Translations under genes and position numbers: made by a program
The notes under the pieces: model-generated
Database searches by the model: none
What the model was told of the DNA's origin: nothing
What the model saw: the letters and a program-made list of their open reading frames with translations, nothing else
Source of the DNA: Mixia osmundae IAM 14324
Lineage: Eukaryota; Basidiomycota; Mixiomycetes; Mixiales; Mixiaceae
Length of the DNA stretch: 64,000 nucleotides
Assembly: GCF_000708205.1 (NCBI RefSeq)
Contig: NW_014575562.1
Location: 931,616-995,615, forward strand
Direction: 5' to 3'
In this document: piece after piece, positions 23,001 through 34,053 of the stretch
Layout of the letters: every line of letters begins with the position of its first letter
How positions within the stretch are numbered: position 1 is the stretch's first letter

Positions 23001-23526
23001 CATCAGACTGAAGCACGACTGAGTAAGCAAGCAGACCGACCAGAGACACTGTTAGAGCATCGGTCTCAGTGTAGCAGCAGAAGCATGCATCGCGGGATCT
23101 TACATAGTAGGATTTCTCGGGCGGCTGAGTCGACCGAGAAATGGCTGACGTCTGACTGGCTATGGTTTGTGCAGGTCGATTGGGATCTTGCTCGGACAGT
23201 TTGGGCCGCTTAGCGGGTGTCTGAGCTTGTGCGAGATCGTCCTCGATCATCGTACTCCTGGCTCGATTCAGGCTCCCCATCTTGCTGGAGACTTTGTAGC
23301 ACGAGAGCTGAGGCAGCCCAGCTGTATGATTCTCTTCATCCGAGCCGGGAAACTCGAGCAGAGCACCGGCGTCATCGTCAATCTCGTAGACAGATTGTTG
23401 TCGTTTAGGCAGGGCAACAGTGCCTTGTGATGCGTAGCCGGGCAAGGGTCTGATGCTCGGAGCCTTGAAGCTTGCTGCGGCTGCACGTTGCTGCTTGAGC
23501 TTGGCAGCCTGAGCTGTCGATAGCAT
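20001..23526 (-). CDS. RDH54: DNA translocase RDH54/RAD54B (SNF2 family, homologous recombination)
   Basis: A Swi2/Snf2 ATPase of 772 residues that works with Rad51/Dmc1 in homologous recombination. Twelve exons: 23526-23104, 23007-22886, 22835-22757, 22708-22597, 22551-22188, 22139-22016, 21967-21836, 21786-21387, 21333-20848, 20803-20615, 20564-20431 and 20378-20001. The N-terminus carries the RAD54B-type [12 protein letters not shown] and ETGKELSVGS blocks. Helicase motifs follow: [13 protein letters not shown] (I), [11 protein letters not shown] (II, DEGH box as in Rad54), LTGTPIQND (III), [10 protein letters not shown] (IV), [11 protein letters not shown] (V) and [10 protein letters not shown] (VI). 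The end has [11 protein letters not shown], typical of Rad54 proteins. All ATPase motifs look intact. A 96-nt intron is the longest in the window; intron 22596-22552 (45 nt) is stop-free. An MCB-like element lies just upstream. Confidence 0.92.
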
Positions 23527-23562
23527 CTTCCGTCAGCAGAAAGACAGTCGCGTGTGTCTTCA

Positions 23563-23568
23563 ACGCGT
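23563..23568. promoter_or_regulatory. MCB-like element ACGCGT upstream of RDH54
   Basis: An ACGCGT hexamer lies 37 bases upstream of the RDH54 start codon. In ascomycete yeasts this is the MluI cell-cycle box bound by MBF, which drives DNA replication and repair genes at G1/S. A TGACTCA (AP-1/Gcn4-like) site follows at 23582-23588. Function here is inferred from motif and position only. Confidence 0.4.
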
Positions 23569-23619
23569 CACTTCAGGGGCGTGACTCATGACGTGGCGAC
23601 GAAGGGGACGACGGCGGGG

Positions 23620-24024
23620 TCAGACTGCAGCAGCAGTACGCAGACGAGGCCTGACACCTAGCGAGCTGCACAACAGACGGTACTTGGACCGAATCGAAGT
23701 CATCAGCGCAGCTATGTCCTCCCTCTCGCTCTCCGGCGTTGCTTGGACGGCCTGCATCGCCTGATCTGCCTCTTCCGAGCTGACCAAGTGCATTGCATCT
23801 GTTGCAGGGTCGAATGTGCTCGGCTTGTCGAGGTGGGAGGAATCATTCTGTATAGGCATCCGGTCGACAAGATGCAGAATTTGATCAATCTGTGCTTTGA
23901 TCCTAGCACCGTGGCAGCATGAGCAAAAGAGCCATGTTCAAGCGAGCAGACTGAACCTCGTCTGCTTGTCGGCTGTAAGATTGAGCGAGGGATGAGAGAG
24001 CGAGGAAGCCCATTGGGCAGCCAT
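23620..24024 (-). CDS. Small conserved-looking protein of unknown function
   Basis: A predicted 116-residue protein from exons 24024-23957 and 23902-23620. I do not recognise it. The N-terminus begins MAAQWASSLSHPSLNLT, followed by a likely amphipathic helix (RIKAQIDQILHLVDRMP), an acidic middle with another helix (SSEEADQAMQAVQ), and a basic end. The size and helical character would fit a subunit of a small complex such as Mediator or DASH, but no specific family is evident. The 54-nt intron 23956-23903 joins two frames cleanly. It lies 93 bases upstream of RDH54 on the same strand and diverges from EDE1. Confidence 0.55.
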
Positions 24025-24428
24025 GCCTGCAATGAAGCCTACTTCCTCCCATATCTCAAATCCTTTCTCCGCTCCCAATGCTCGTCCTTCGAACACGCCA
24101 TGCAGCTTGCCATGCTCAAAGCCTTCTCTGTAGCCTTCTTGGTAGAACCTGCTCAGTGGTCAGTGAGCGGGCACGACTAGAGGTGGAGGAGCCTCACTCG
24201 TCCTCGAGATGGGTCACTTGGCGTACAATGTCATCATCGTCAGTACTGGCTCGAGCAGGTTCGACAGCGTTCAGTTGGACATCTTGCATGAGCGCATGCG
24301 CCAGTGCTGCTCGGCCGAGTGGTGCGGTGATGACGCCAGCGAGCAGCGCGGTTCGACCATCCGTTCAACTTAACCACGAGGACGAGCTCGAGGCCGCTGC
24401 AAACCTGAAACCCGTCAGCACGCCCAGC
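24025..24428. other. Intergenic region between divergent small gene and EDE1
   Basis: These 404 bases separate two divergent genes and presumably hold both promoters. An open frame on the plus strand crosses part of the region and runs into the EDE1 intron, but the EDE1 protein starts cleanly at 24429, so I treat the frame as non-coding leader. Confidence 0.4.
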
Positions 24429-27400
24429 ATGTCCATCTCGGCCGGTGAGTCGGCCACTCGTCGGCATGTCCAATGGGGCTCACAAGCAGGAGCATCAGCG
24501 CCGGAACTGTCACTCTCGGCCGAGGAGAAAGAGGCCTATCCTTACTTCTTCCGACAAGGTCAGCCAACTCGCTCTTGAGCTCGGCTTTCGTGCCATACTG
24601 ATCCCTCGGCTCGGACAGCCGATATTGAGCAGATGGGCGTCCTCACAGGCGAGACCGCCGTCAAGTTCTTCGCCAAGTCTCACCTGCCAGGCGCTACCCT
24701 CGGCACAATCTGGTCCGTTGCCGACTCTGGCAATGTTGGCTTTCTCACGCCAGAAGCATTCAACGTCGCCCTCCGACTCATCGCGCATGCTCAATCGGGA
24801 TCATCTCCCGCCATCAACGAGGCAACCGCTCGGAAAGGTATGTGCCTCGTCCACATGGTTTATACGCGAGCTGGACTGACTGCCATCACCGGCTAGCGAC
24901 CAGTCTGCCTACCTTTCAGGGCCTCACGCCTCCCAAGGCGAGGACGAGCAGCGTGCAAGCGACGACGCCCAGTCTAACGATTGCGCCAGAGGACAAGGGC
25001 AGATTCTTGCGTATGTTTGCCGGCGCAGGCGCAGTCAACGGTCTGCTAGATGGAGAGAAAGCAAAGGATATCTTCATCCGATCCCAATTACCCGTCGAAA
25101 AACTCGGTGAGATATGGACACTGGCAGATCGCCAGGCACGGGGGAGCCTCGACGCAACCGACTTTATCGTCGGAATGGCTCTCATCCAAGCTGCCATGTC
25201 CGGCAAGCTCCAGACGATCCCTTCCACTCTTCCGGCATCCTTCTATGCTCAGGCTTCCGCCGGTGCAGTGCCGGCCAACCCTCCGACGCCTCAGCGACAG
25301 AGCTCCAGTATGCTACCCAACATCAACAGACAGAGCACCGGCTCGATCGGGAGCGCTGCCCCCATCATACCCCGTCAGATCACAGGCAATCAACAAGCCG
25401 CTATACCCCGTCAGCTGACCGGTCAAGCTTCACCGGCACGACAATTCAGTCAGACCAACATCATGCCTCGTCAGACTATCTCGCCCAGCACCACCGGCAC
25501 GGGCAGCAACAACATGTACAGTCTCTTCCAGTCGCAACAGAAACAGCAGCAGTCTCTCGCCTGGGATATCACACCCGAGGACAAGTCGATTGCTGATGGC
25601 TTCTTTGACGAGCTCGATCCCTCCCGGCAGGGCTTCATAGAGGGCCAAGTCGCCGTGCCATTCTTCCTCCGTTCGGGCCTATCGGAGGCTATACTTGCAC
25701 AAATATGGTACACGGGCGAGCTTACAAGGCACACAGAGACTCACATACCACTCGCAGGGATCTCTCTGATGTCCGAAGCGAGGGTCGACTGGATCGCGAG
25801 GAGTTTGCTATCGCCATGAGACTCATCACAGACACTACGAACGATAAGGTTGTACCGACGACGCTGCCCGCATCCCTCGTACCGCCCAGCATGCGAGCTC
25901 AACAGGCGCCTTCAGGTCTGCCCAATGCTTTCGTTCAGGCACCTACGGGCCCTCAGCGCGATCTGCTCGATATGGATGACAACGATGATGATCCTATCAC
26001 CTCTCAGGCCCTCACGAGCAGCCCTGTGCCCGTCAAACGAGGTCTGAGTAGTCCCACGCCTGCCGCAGGCACACCTTTTGCTCCCACGTCTGCATTTGGC
26101 AAGACAATGACCGCGCCTAATTCTGCTCCATCGCCCGGTACATCTGCTACCGCACCAGCCAGACCCTCAACTAGCGCGACGCCCTCGTTCATGGCTCCCC
26201 CTGCCCTCAAACCGCAAGGCACCGGCAACTCGCTCAAGAAATGTAGGATCTCGCTGCGCCCTCCTGTAGCCGCGCTGACTCTGCTTACCAGCCGTTGGCT
26301 TCTCTGATAATTTTGCAAGCGCTCCATCGCCCATCGCCTCAGCTGCAGAAGACAGCGAAGAGGAGGAGGAAGATCCAGCAGAGACGCAACGCCAACTGAC
26401 AGAAGCAGAAAAGACAGAAGAGAGCTTGCGAACAAAGCGTACCAATTACGCAAAAACTGTCGGATCGAACGACGAGATGGTGTCAAGTTTAAAAACAAAG
26501 CTCGTAGAGACAAAAGCCGCTCATGAGACACATCAGAAGACGATCGTCGAGTTGCAAGCTCGGCAAAAGCAACAGTCAATCGAATTGGCAGGCTTGAAGG
26601 AGCAGACCATCAGTGCAGAGAGCGAGCTGTCCGCCCTCCGGCTTGAGCGTGATGAGATAGAGCAGACCCTCATGCGCGGCAAGGAGGAAGTGAGACAGCT
26701 ACAGGCTAGATTGGAATCTGTCACAACTGAGACAAACGGTCTCAAGGCGTCTATAGAGCAAGCCAAGAAGGATGCCCGGCAGCACAAGGGACTTCTTGCT
26801 ATCTCACGCAAACAGCTCGCTACGGCAGAGCTCGAGCAAGACAAGGCAGCCGGCAGTCTTGCAGAAGCGCAAAAGGACGTGGAAGCTTCTGCTGCTGCTC
26901 TGCCTGCCCATGCTTCGCCAATCGACAGTCGAGGTTTGTCTCCCGATGTGGCTAGCCCATCGTCGGTGAAGAGCAGAAACCCGTTCGACTCATTTGCTCC
27001 GCCCGTCAATGCAGAGCCGTCTGCTCAGAGAAGTAGCGGCCATCTGAGTCCGGTGACAGCGGCGGCCGGAGGCGCAGCAGCGACCGGACTGGCGACAGGC
27101 GTCGCCGCACTGGCAGTTTCTGAGCATGGACAATCGTCTGAGCACGCGGCAGCAGGCCAATCGCAATCACCATTTGACACTGGCTTCGATGATGCTTTCG
27201 GTGAAGATCTACCTGCCGCCAGCACGAACTCGAACGCTGCAGCACCTCCGACGTCTTTCGACGACGCTTTTGCTGCATTTGATGAGCCTTCTGCCCCCAA
27301 CGGCGCATCAGACAGAGCCCTCGAGCCAGATTCTCCTGCAACGATAACAGAGACAGCTGCGGCGGCTCCCATAGCTTCTCCAGATGAGCAATTCTCCGAG

Positions 27401-28329
27401 GCCGCACCGACGCACAGCCCTACCGATGCACTCTCACCGACGTCGCAGCAGACTACCATCCCTGGCGGCTTCGGGTCTGACCCGCTTGAAGTCGGGAGCG
27501 ATAGCGAGGAGGAGGACGAAGGACCGGAAGATGTTCAGCCAAGTCGCTTCGCTCATGCACGCAATGAGAGCGACACATCTGCATATGACGAAGCTCTCTC
27601 TTCGCCCAGGCATGACCTCAGCGTCGGATCTGCTCTTGGTGATGTGCCAGCTTTCACTGCTGCTCCGGCCTTCTCCGCAACGCCCAAGGCAGTAACACCC
27701 GCAACAACTGGTCAATCGGCTGGCTTTGGACCTTCCGGCGAATTTGAGGATGCGTTCTCGGACCTTGAAGCCCCACGAGCTGCTCAAGACACAACCTTTG
27801 GCAGTGCCGATGATAGTCATGCATTCGATGCTGACTTTGACAAGGCGTTCGATCCTAGCTTTGCCGAGCCTCAAACGAATGGCAACAAGTCTGTAGCCTT
27901 TGACGATGCCTTTGCTGGTTTCGACTCGCCCGCACCCAGCGTACCCAGTAGCACGGCCGCGGCGCCAGGATCGAGCTTTGATGATTTCTTTGGCAGCCAG
28001 AACCAACCTCAAGGCAGCTCTTCTTCACCAGCGCCACCCTTCAGTGTGGCTACTCTTGCGCCGCCGATCAGCTCTCCTCCGAGCAATTCGCGTTCGCAAC
28101 GGGGACCGGCGCCGAAGCTGCCTGAGCGGACGACCTCGCCGACCCAGTCATCGACAAAGGACTCTGCTGCTGTGAAGGAACTTACCGCAATGGGTGCGTC
28201 ATCTTGCGCTTGATTGTGTGAGCGAAGCTGAATGGTCCAACAGGCTTCTCACGCACGGCTGCAATCCAAGCGCTTGCAAAGTATGACAACGATCTTGCGA
28301 GGGCCACGAACTATCTAATCGATACATGA
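24429..28329 (+). CDS. EDE1: EH-domain endocytic scaffold EDE1 (Eps15-like)
   Basis: An early endocytic coat scaffold of 1,195 residues, with exons 24429-24444, 24490-24558, 24619-24837, 24897-25707, 25758-26242, 26292-28193 and 28244-28329. Three N-terminal EH domains are visible, which bind NPF motifs: one around ADIEQMGVLTGE, one around DGEKAKDIFIRSQLP, and one around LDPSRQGFIEG continuing as DLSDVRSEGRLDREEFAIAM. A Pro/Ser-rich linker, a coiled coil (about 26.4-26.9 kb, many ELxxL heptads) and a disordered region with repeated DDAF motifs follow. The last exon completes a UBA domain (ELTAMGFSRTAAIQALAKY), which binds ubiquitin. Exon 1 is only 16 nt, encoding MSISA. All six introns are 45-60 nt. 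Confidence 0.93.
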
Positions 28330-28409
28330 GAGCGTAGACGGACAACAGATGGTGGTTCTTGTAAATGCGTTCAAAGTCACTTTTGTGCTTGCGTTGCTTT
28401 CGGCGGTCT

Positions 28410-29120
28410 TTACTTGCTACATATTGCGGGTTCTTTGTTATTCCATTGAGATTCTGATAGCTTCGTCTCGCCCTCATCGAGCATGAAGCCTGCCATATCT
28501 TCGCGCGATAGCCAGAGACTGACGCCAGCCGCGCCACTGCCGCCGACGTAGCCAGCGCTGTAGCCTGAACCGCCATAGGTCGACAAGAAAGGTATGCGGA
28601 CGAGCGTGATGTCGGCTTTGCCTTGTTTGATGGCATTGCGGGAGACCTCCATGGTCTTGATGATCTCTCTCCAGGCCATATGTCCTGGGCCCCAAATGAC
28701 GAGAACTGCGGCAGCGCGAAGGAGGCTTGGCTTGTCGTTCTCGTTGTAGACGCTGATTGTACTCAGGATGATGAGCCGGGGTTTCTGGCCGGCATCGTTG
28801 GAGACATCGATGAAGAGCTGATAGCCTTTGCTGATCGGACAACCCCAGGGGTGTCGGGGGCCTTGTGGACCGAGAACAGAGAGAATGGCATCGATGTGAC
28901 GTTTCTCGGTACATGCTTTGTCAGTGAAGAAGCAGCTCTTGACGGCCTCGGCATCGTGCAATTCGCCTTTGATCACAGTGAGCAGGGAGTTCTTTGACAT
29001 CTCCTCTGGCAGCTTCTGAGGCGATCGCGCAAACACGATGCACTCATGCTTCTTCTCGAGTGCTTGGGCGAGTAGGACCTGACCGACTGCGCCCGTGCCG
29101 CCGAGGATGAGGAAACGCAT
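28410..29120 (-). CDS. Atypical short-chain dehydrogenase, NAD(P)-binding (NmrA/SDR_a5-like)
   Basis: An intronless gene for a 236-residue Rossmann-fold protein. The nucleotide-binding motif GGTGAVG lies at residues 7-13. The usual YxxxK motif is absent from the expected place, so it belongs with atypical SDRs such as NmrA- or BVR-B-like proteins, which act as redox sensors or flavin/biliverdin-type reductases. Substrate unknown. An open frame extends about 145 codons further upstream, but MRFLILGGTG is the typical SDR beginning and is preceded by intergenic-type sequence. It converges on EDE1 (80-base gap) and diverges from the PP4 subunit gene. Confidence 0.8.
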   Translation of the reverse strand: MRFLILGGTGAVGQVLLAQALEKKHECIVFARSPQKLPEEMSKNSLLTVIKGELHDAEAVKSCFFTDKACTEKRHIDAILSVLGPQGPRHPWGCPISKGYQLFIDVSNDAGQKPRLIILSTISVYNENDKPSLLRAAAVLVIWGPGHMAWREIIKTMEVSRNAIKQGKADITLVRIPFLSTYGGSGYSAGYVGGSGAAGVSLWLSREDMAGFMLDEGETKLSESQWNNKEPAICSK

Positions 29121-29180
29121 GGCTAGGTGAACTGATGATGATGGTGATGATGATCGGCGCACCACAGAAAGACGACGCGG

Positions 29181-29196
29181 TGACGTCGTGACGTGA
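29181..29196. promoter_or_regulatory. Tandem CRE-like sites (TGACGTC, TGACGTGA)
   Basis: Two ATF/CREB-like half or full sites sit 8 bases apart in the 270-base promoter shared by the divergent atypical SDR and PP4-subunit genes. Such sites are bound by bZIP factors of the Atf1/Sko1 type in fungi. Function is inferred from motif and position only. Confidence 0.35.
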
Positions 29197-29390
29197 TTAA
29201 TCAACCACCCACATGCTCTTGATAGCAGCGACTGGCCGTCAAAGTGAGACGACAAAAGCGCATCTATATCTGCCCACTCTGCGCTCACTGAGGCACAGAC
29301 TCGGCTCGCCGAAAGCACACCGGACGACGGGCGGCCGAATCGCAACCAATGGCGCAGACTTGACAGGCTAGCGAAGAAGGATCGTCCAGC

Positions 29391-32300
29391 ATGTCGAGTG
29401 AGCGTCCAGAGCTCCAGGCGTGGACAGCTGCTGACAGGCTCATTGCGCGGCCTTCTCGCAGCACTCGACTTCCAATTTGATGACTTGCCTGCTGATGAAG
29501 AGCCACAAGATGTCAGCCCGATCGCTGGCCCTGCAGGGGGCTCCAATTCGTCCATCTCTAGCTTGGCCCAGTCGGACCGTACGCCGATAGCAAAGGGAAA
29601 GAGACGACGGCTGAGTGTGCACTATGCGGACGAGGAGGGGGAGGATGACTTGCATGCCCACGACATGGAGGCGTCACGCTCAGACCAGTCGCATGGCATG
29701 TCGAGCCCAATGGCGAGACTATGGACGCACGCAAATGATCGCACACCCCATAGGACTCACTCGGAAGGCGATCACAGCTCGACCAGTAACGGCACTTCGA
29801 ACGGATCCCCGTCCAGCCAACAGGTAGCCCGCAATGGCATAGAGATCAGCAGTCCCTCTGGCACGCGACGGATGTCCATGGACGGCGCAGATGACGATCA
29901 CGGGCTCAGCACGCCTACAGACCTCAACAAGTCTAGCCATCTCTCGCCGATGAGCATATCGCCCCGTCGAGGGAGGAGCTCAAATACAAACTTGAGCTCA
30001 TCGCCTGCGCGGTCCACTGCGCTCGCAGCTGCATCGCCTGCTCATCCAAAGATGCTGCTCGGATCGCCGATGGGCAGTCCGACAGGCCATGCTTTTGACG
30101 TCGTCCACGCCTCAAGGGCGGCCGTTCCGCCACATTTGGCGGGCAGTCCGGCCAGGCGAGCTTCTTCGCCTAGCAGACTCGGCCCGCCGAACGGTCTGCT
30201 CTCGCCTCGGTTCGGTCCTGCACATGCTTCACCTGTGCTTTCGCCTCTGCATAGCTCGTCAATGCCCAACTTTGGGTCAGCCCGACTATCGCCCTGTGCG
30301 ATAGATATACTGGCGGTAGATGACCCTAATGAGCATTGGCCGGATGAGCATAGAATCGGGCCTGCCCATTCCTCGCCCTCACACGCGCCAGCCTCTCCTG
30401 GCTCGCTCAACTTGCCGGGTCCGTCCTCACTTGTACCGCCACTGACGCTCACTCCGCCGCTCTCGCCTCATGAGGAGCCTGAGAAATTACTGCAAGACAG
30501 TCCGGCGCAGCCTGGCAAGCTATCGCCAACGCTTGAGGGCGACGCGACTGTCGCGTTGACTGCCAGGGGTCGGACCTTATCGCCGACCGGCGAAAAGAGA
30601 CGACACCGGCGAACGCCTTCATCCTCTTCGCCCGCAGGTAGCCCCGTCGAAAGCTTCCTCGATACATTCACACCAACCGAGGACAGCAGTCATGCTGCAG
30701 CTTTGCTCTCTTCCAGCCCGATCCACTCGGAGCCTCCGCTAAACGAGCAGCGCGCAACCTCGCCTGTTCATAGCGAGCCTCGCGCTATTGTTTCTCATCC
30801 TGGGCTTGAGATGCCGCCGCCTTCAGGCTGGGATCTGTCCGAAGATACGGATGACTCGCCGACAAGCAGTCCAATTCAGACATCCGCTGTGCTACAAGCT
30901 CAGCCTGATCCCCATCAGCAGATCGACTCTATCGACCCCTCAGAACTGACTGAGCCATCTTTCTCTTTCCAAGCGCTGGCAGAGACAAGCGAGCCCACCA
31001 TGTCTGATCTGTCCGATACCGGTCTCGATCTTGAGGACGAGAGCCTGAGTATTCTGGAACGCGTCTTTCTCTATGCGAAATCAGAGAATGCCTGTCACAG
31101 GCAAGCTCACATGCATTTCTCGATGCAGCAGGCTGATGGCTTGTTGACAGAGTTACTGTCGCGCAAGCGCTAGCGGAATGGCTCGAAGAAGTCGATATCT
31201 GCGAAAGCGTCGAGTTCATCTTGCCACTGCTGAACGGTCTTGCGCAAGACGAGGAAGATGTCAGAATAGGACTCGCACGAACGCTCGACAAGATTCTGCT
31301 GTACTACTTCACTCGATGTCCGCTGGCTGAGCTCGATATGCCCGAGTCGGCCCCTGCGAGCACTCCTGCTGCAGGCACCTCAAAGCCAATCGAAGGAGGG
31401 CGACCCCCGAGCCTGTTGGATGTTGCCCACATGCGCGACGCTGTTCATAGCAGCGATCAGGTCTCGATTGGCACGACCTCCTCCTCTTCCACACTTGTAG
31501 GCTCGTGTGGCAATTCTACCGCGGATGACACTCCGAAGACGGAGCATCAATTAGAGGACATCACACCTCGCAAGATCGTCGCTCGTTTGCCAACAGTCTC
31601 GGTCGGAGCCTTCACGCAGCTCTTGCTCGGTCTGTTGACGGACGAGCTCAATGAGATTTCCAGCTCTGCCCAATCTGCGCTCATGCGTTTCTTATGCCAA
31701 CTTTGCGGCCGGGAATACGAAGAGCCTGCGTACCCCCCGCCGGAAATACCATCGTTCGCTGCGCACGCTCCAGAGGAGCGAAGCCACGCGCATCCGCCGT
31801 ACAGCGTGAGCTCGGAAGCACAGGAGCTGATAAAAACAACGATCGCACTCGATGTCGTTCTGACACTGCTGCAAGCAGATCACGAGAATGCAGCATCTTC
31901 TCAGATGCAAGGTGTAGAACTATCGAGTCCGCCGGCGCATGATGCCATACACCTCGACGATCGCGCACAGTCGCCAAGTGCAGCCTCTCCGGCAACCAGC
32001 GAGCCTGAGCTCAATCTGGCAGACCCTGCCGAGCTTTACTATCGACAAGATCCTCATACGGTGAAGAACGAGGATGGTCACACCTTCGAAGTGGTCCAGG
32101 CCGAGATCATGGGCTTGCATTTGCTACATTCAGTGGCGGACATCGAAATATTTGAAGGCGCCTTCCTGGCTACCAACTTTATGCGCGATGTTTTCATGCT
32201 TGCCCAACGTCAGCATCCCAGTACAAGGCTGCTTGCTATATCTACTATCGGCGCACTAGCACGCACGATACCTCGGGAACAGGTCACAGATGCCGTCTTG

Positions 32301-34006
32301 CCGCTACATCATAAGCTAGGCTTCGACAATGACCCGCAGACGCGAAGGGCAGCCTGCTTAATACTTCCCGAGATATGTAAGCGGCTCGACTTGCATGGCC
32401 GATCCGCAGAAGTCCAGAGGGCTTGCGATAGCTGCATCACCGACGCGTCCGCAGACGTGCGCATCGGCCTTCTGGAGGTCGCTGGCCAACTTATACATCT
32501 GTTCGCCGAAGCGAGTGACCGCGTGCCGCAGCAACTCTTGCAGTTCTACTTGGCTGAAGACGACAGACCACCTAGGCAGGAAGCAGACATGGATACATCA
32601 GAGGATACCCCCTTTGCCCCGCTTGTGCCTTCCTTCGGCGAAGACGAGACCGCGTCAAGCAGCAACGGGGGTGACCAGTCTCCTTGGGCAGCAGAACATG
32701 CGTTGATAAACGCATTCAAGTCTTCTCGTCGGAGCTACGAGCGTTCCATCATCTGCGCCTTCAACTTCCCGGCCGTGATTCAGACTTTGGGTAGAGACCG
32801 GTGGCCAGAAGTCCGAGAATTTTATCTCGAACTTGCCCGCGAGAGTCAGATGGGCGTCAGACGAAGTCTCGCCGCTTCTATCTTCGAAGTCGCACGCATT
32901 GTTGGCCCAGTGATCACCAACAGTGACCTGGTCGAACCCTTCTCAGCGTTCGTAACAGTATCAGACGATGCCCAGGCATGCGTTCTAGAGCACTTTGGCG
33001 ACTTCGTGTCTAACCTGACGCCAGAGACAGCCAGCTCGCAGATAGCCATGCTGATTACTGTGCTCAAAGGCGACAGTACCCCTGCATGGCGAGTGAGGCT
33101 GGCAATTGCGAGCCAACTATCCGCTATCGGAAATGCCTACGGACGAGGAGGTGCTGATGACCCATGGTGGCACCTGATCTCGACATGCCTGGTCGATGAG
33201 GTTTCCGACGTACGGGTTGAGACTGCCAATGCGGTCGCTCTCATGCTTCTGCATGCCACCGATCAGAATTTAGCCTCGCGGTTGATACGCAGTCTCCATC
33301 TTGAACTTGTCAGCGATGCTTCTTACCGGCGACGCATGGTATCGCTACTCCTACCGCGCGCATGTCTTCACCATCTAATGCCCATCGCGGACTTTATGCG
33401 GTATTTTTGTTCAACCCTCTTGCAGCTTGCTCAAGATCGCATCGTGGATGTGCGATTAGCCACCGCTCGCATCGCGCTCACATTATGCGAGGAGGGTCAG
33501 TCATGGCCGCAACGATGACCAACACAGGCTGATCATTGCGTATAGTGAATCGGAATTCCACCGAAAGTGACCACGATGCCATAAGCGAGCTGCTCGACTG
33601 CTTGCGTGACGATACGTCAGCGACCATACGTGAATTGTTCGACGGGGTGCGATTATGGACTCCCCCGGGCTCAGGGCCTTCTACGGCATTTGACTCGCGA
33701 GCTGCCACCACTAGCTCGTTCGACGACGATGACGACGAGCTGCTCAATTTGCCAGACGACCTCACCGACTCTGCTATCCGCGAATTAGATGCAAACGATG
33801 ATGCCTTGGCCGAGGATGCGCAGATCGAGACCAAATTTACCGATAGCGATGACGAGTCGGACACATCATCTGTGCTTACGATCGCGCTTGACAAGACACA
33901 TCACGCTGCAGATGACTTGCCCGATGATGTCAATTCCAAACGATGGATTCCACCGCGTCAGACGGAAATCGATGGCTTCGTGCATTTAGATTCAGCGAGC
34001 TTGTAG
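29391..34006 (+). CDS. Protein phosphatase 4 regulatory subunit 1-like HEAT-repeat protein
   Basis: A 1,483-residue protein from exons 29391-29397, 29462-31100, 31151-33495 and 33546-34006. The first 540 residues are Ser/Pro-rich and disordered. The region from about 31.15 to 33.5 kb is built of HEAT repeats (VTVAQALAEWLEEVDICESV, LPLLNGLAQDEEDVRIGLA, then long arrays of paired helices), most like PPP4R1, a scaffold for the PP4 catalytic subunit. The end is highly acidic. Exon 1 is just 7 nt (ATGTCGA). Intron 2 (31101-31150) uses a GC donor, CACAG|GCAAGC, with a CTGAT branch; no GT donor keeps the frame. PP2A scaffold-like proteins are the alternative, but the long acidic C-terminus favours PPP4R1. 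Confidence 0.8.
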
Positions 34007-34053
34007 CGATCTATGCAATCGCTCTTAATCCTTCGCGGCTGCTCACATACCCG

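Noticed and set aside
29121-29555. Upstream extension of the atypical SDR frame by about 145 codons
   Set aside because: The Rossmann fold starts at MRFLILGGTG; the upstream part overlaps the divergent PP4-subunit gene and its promoter.
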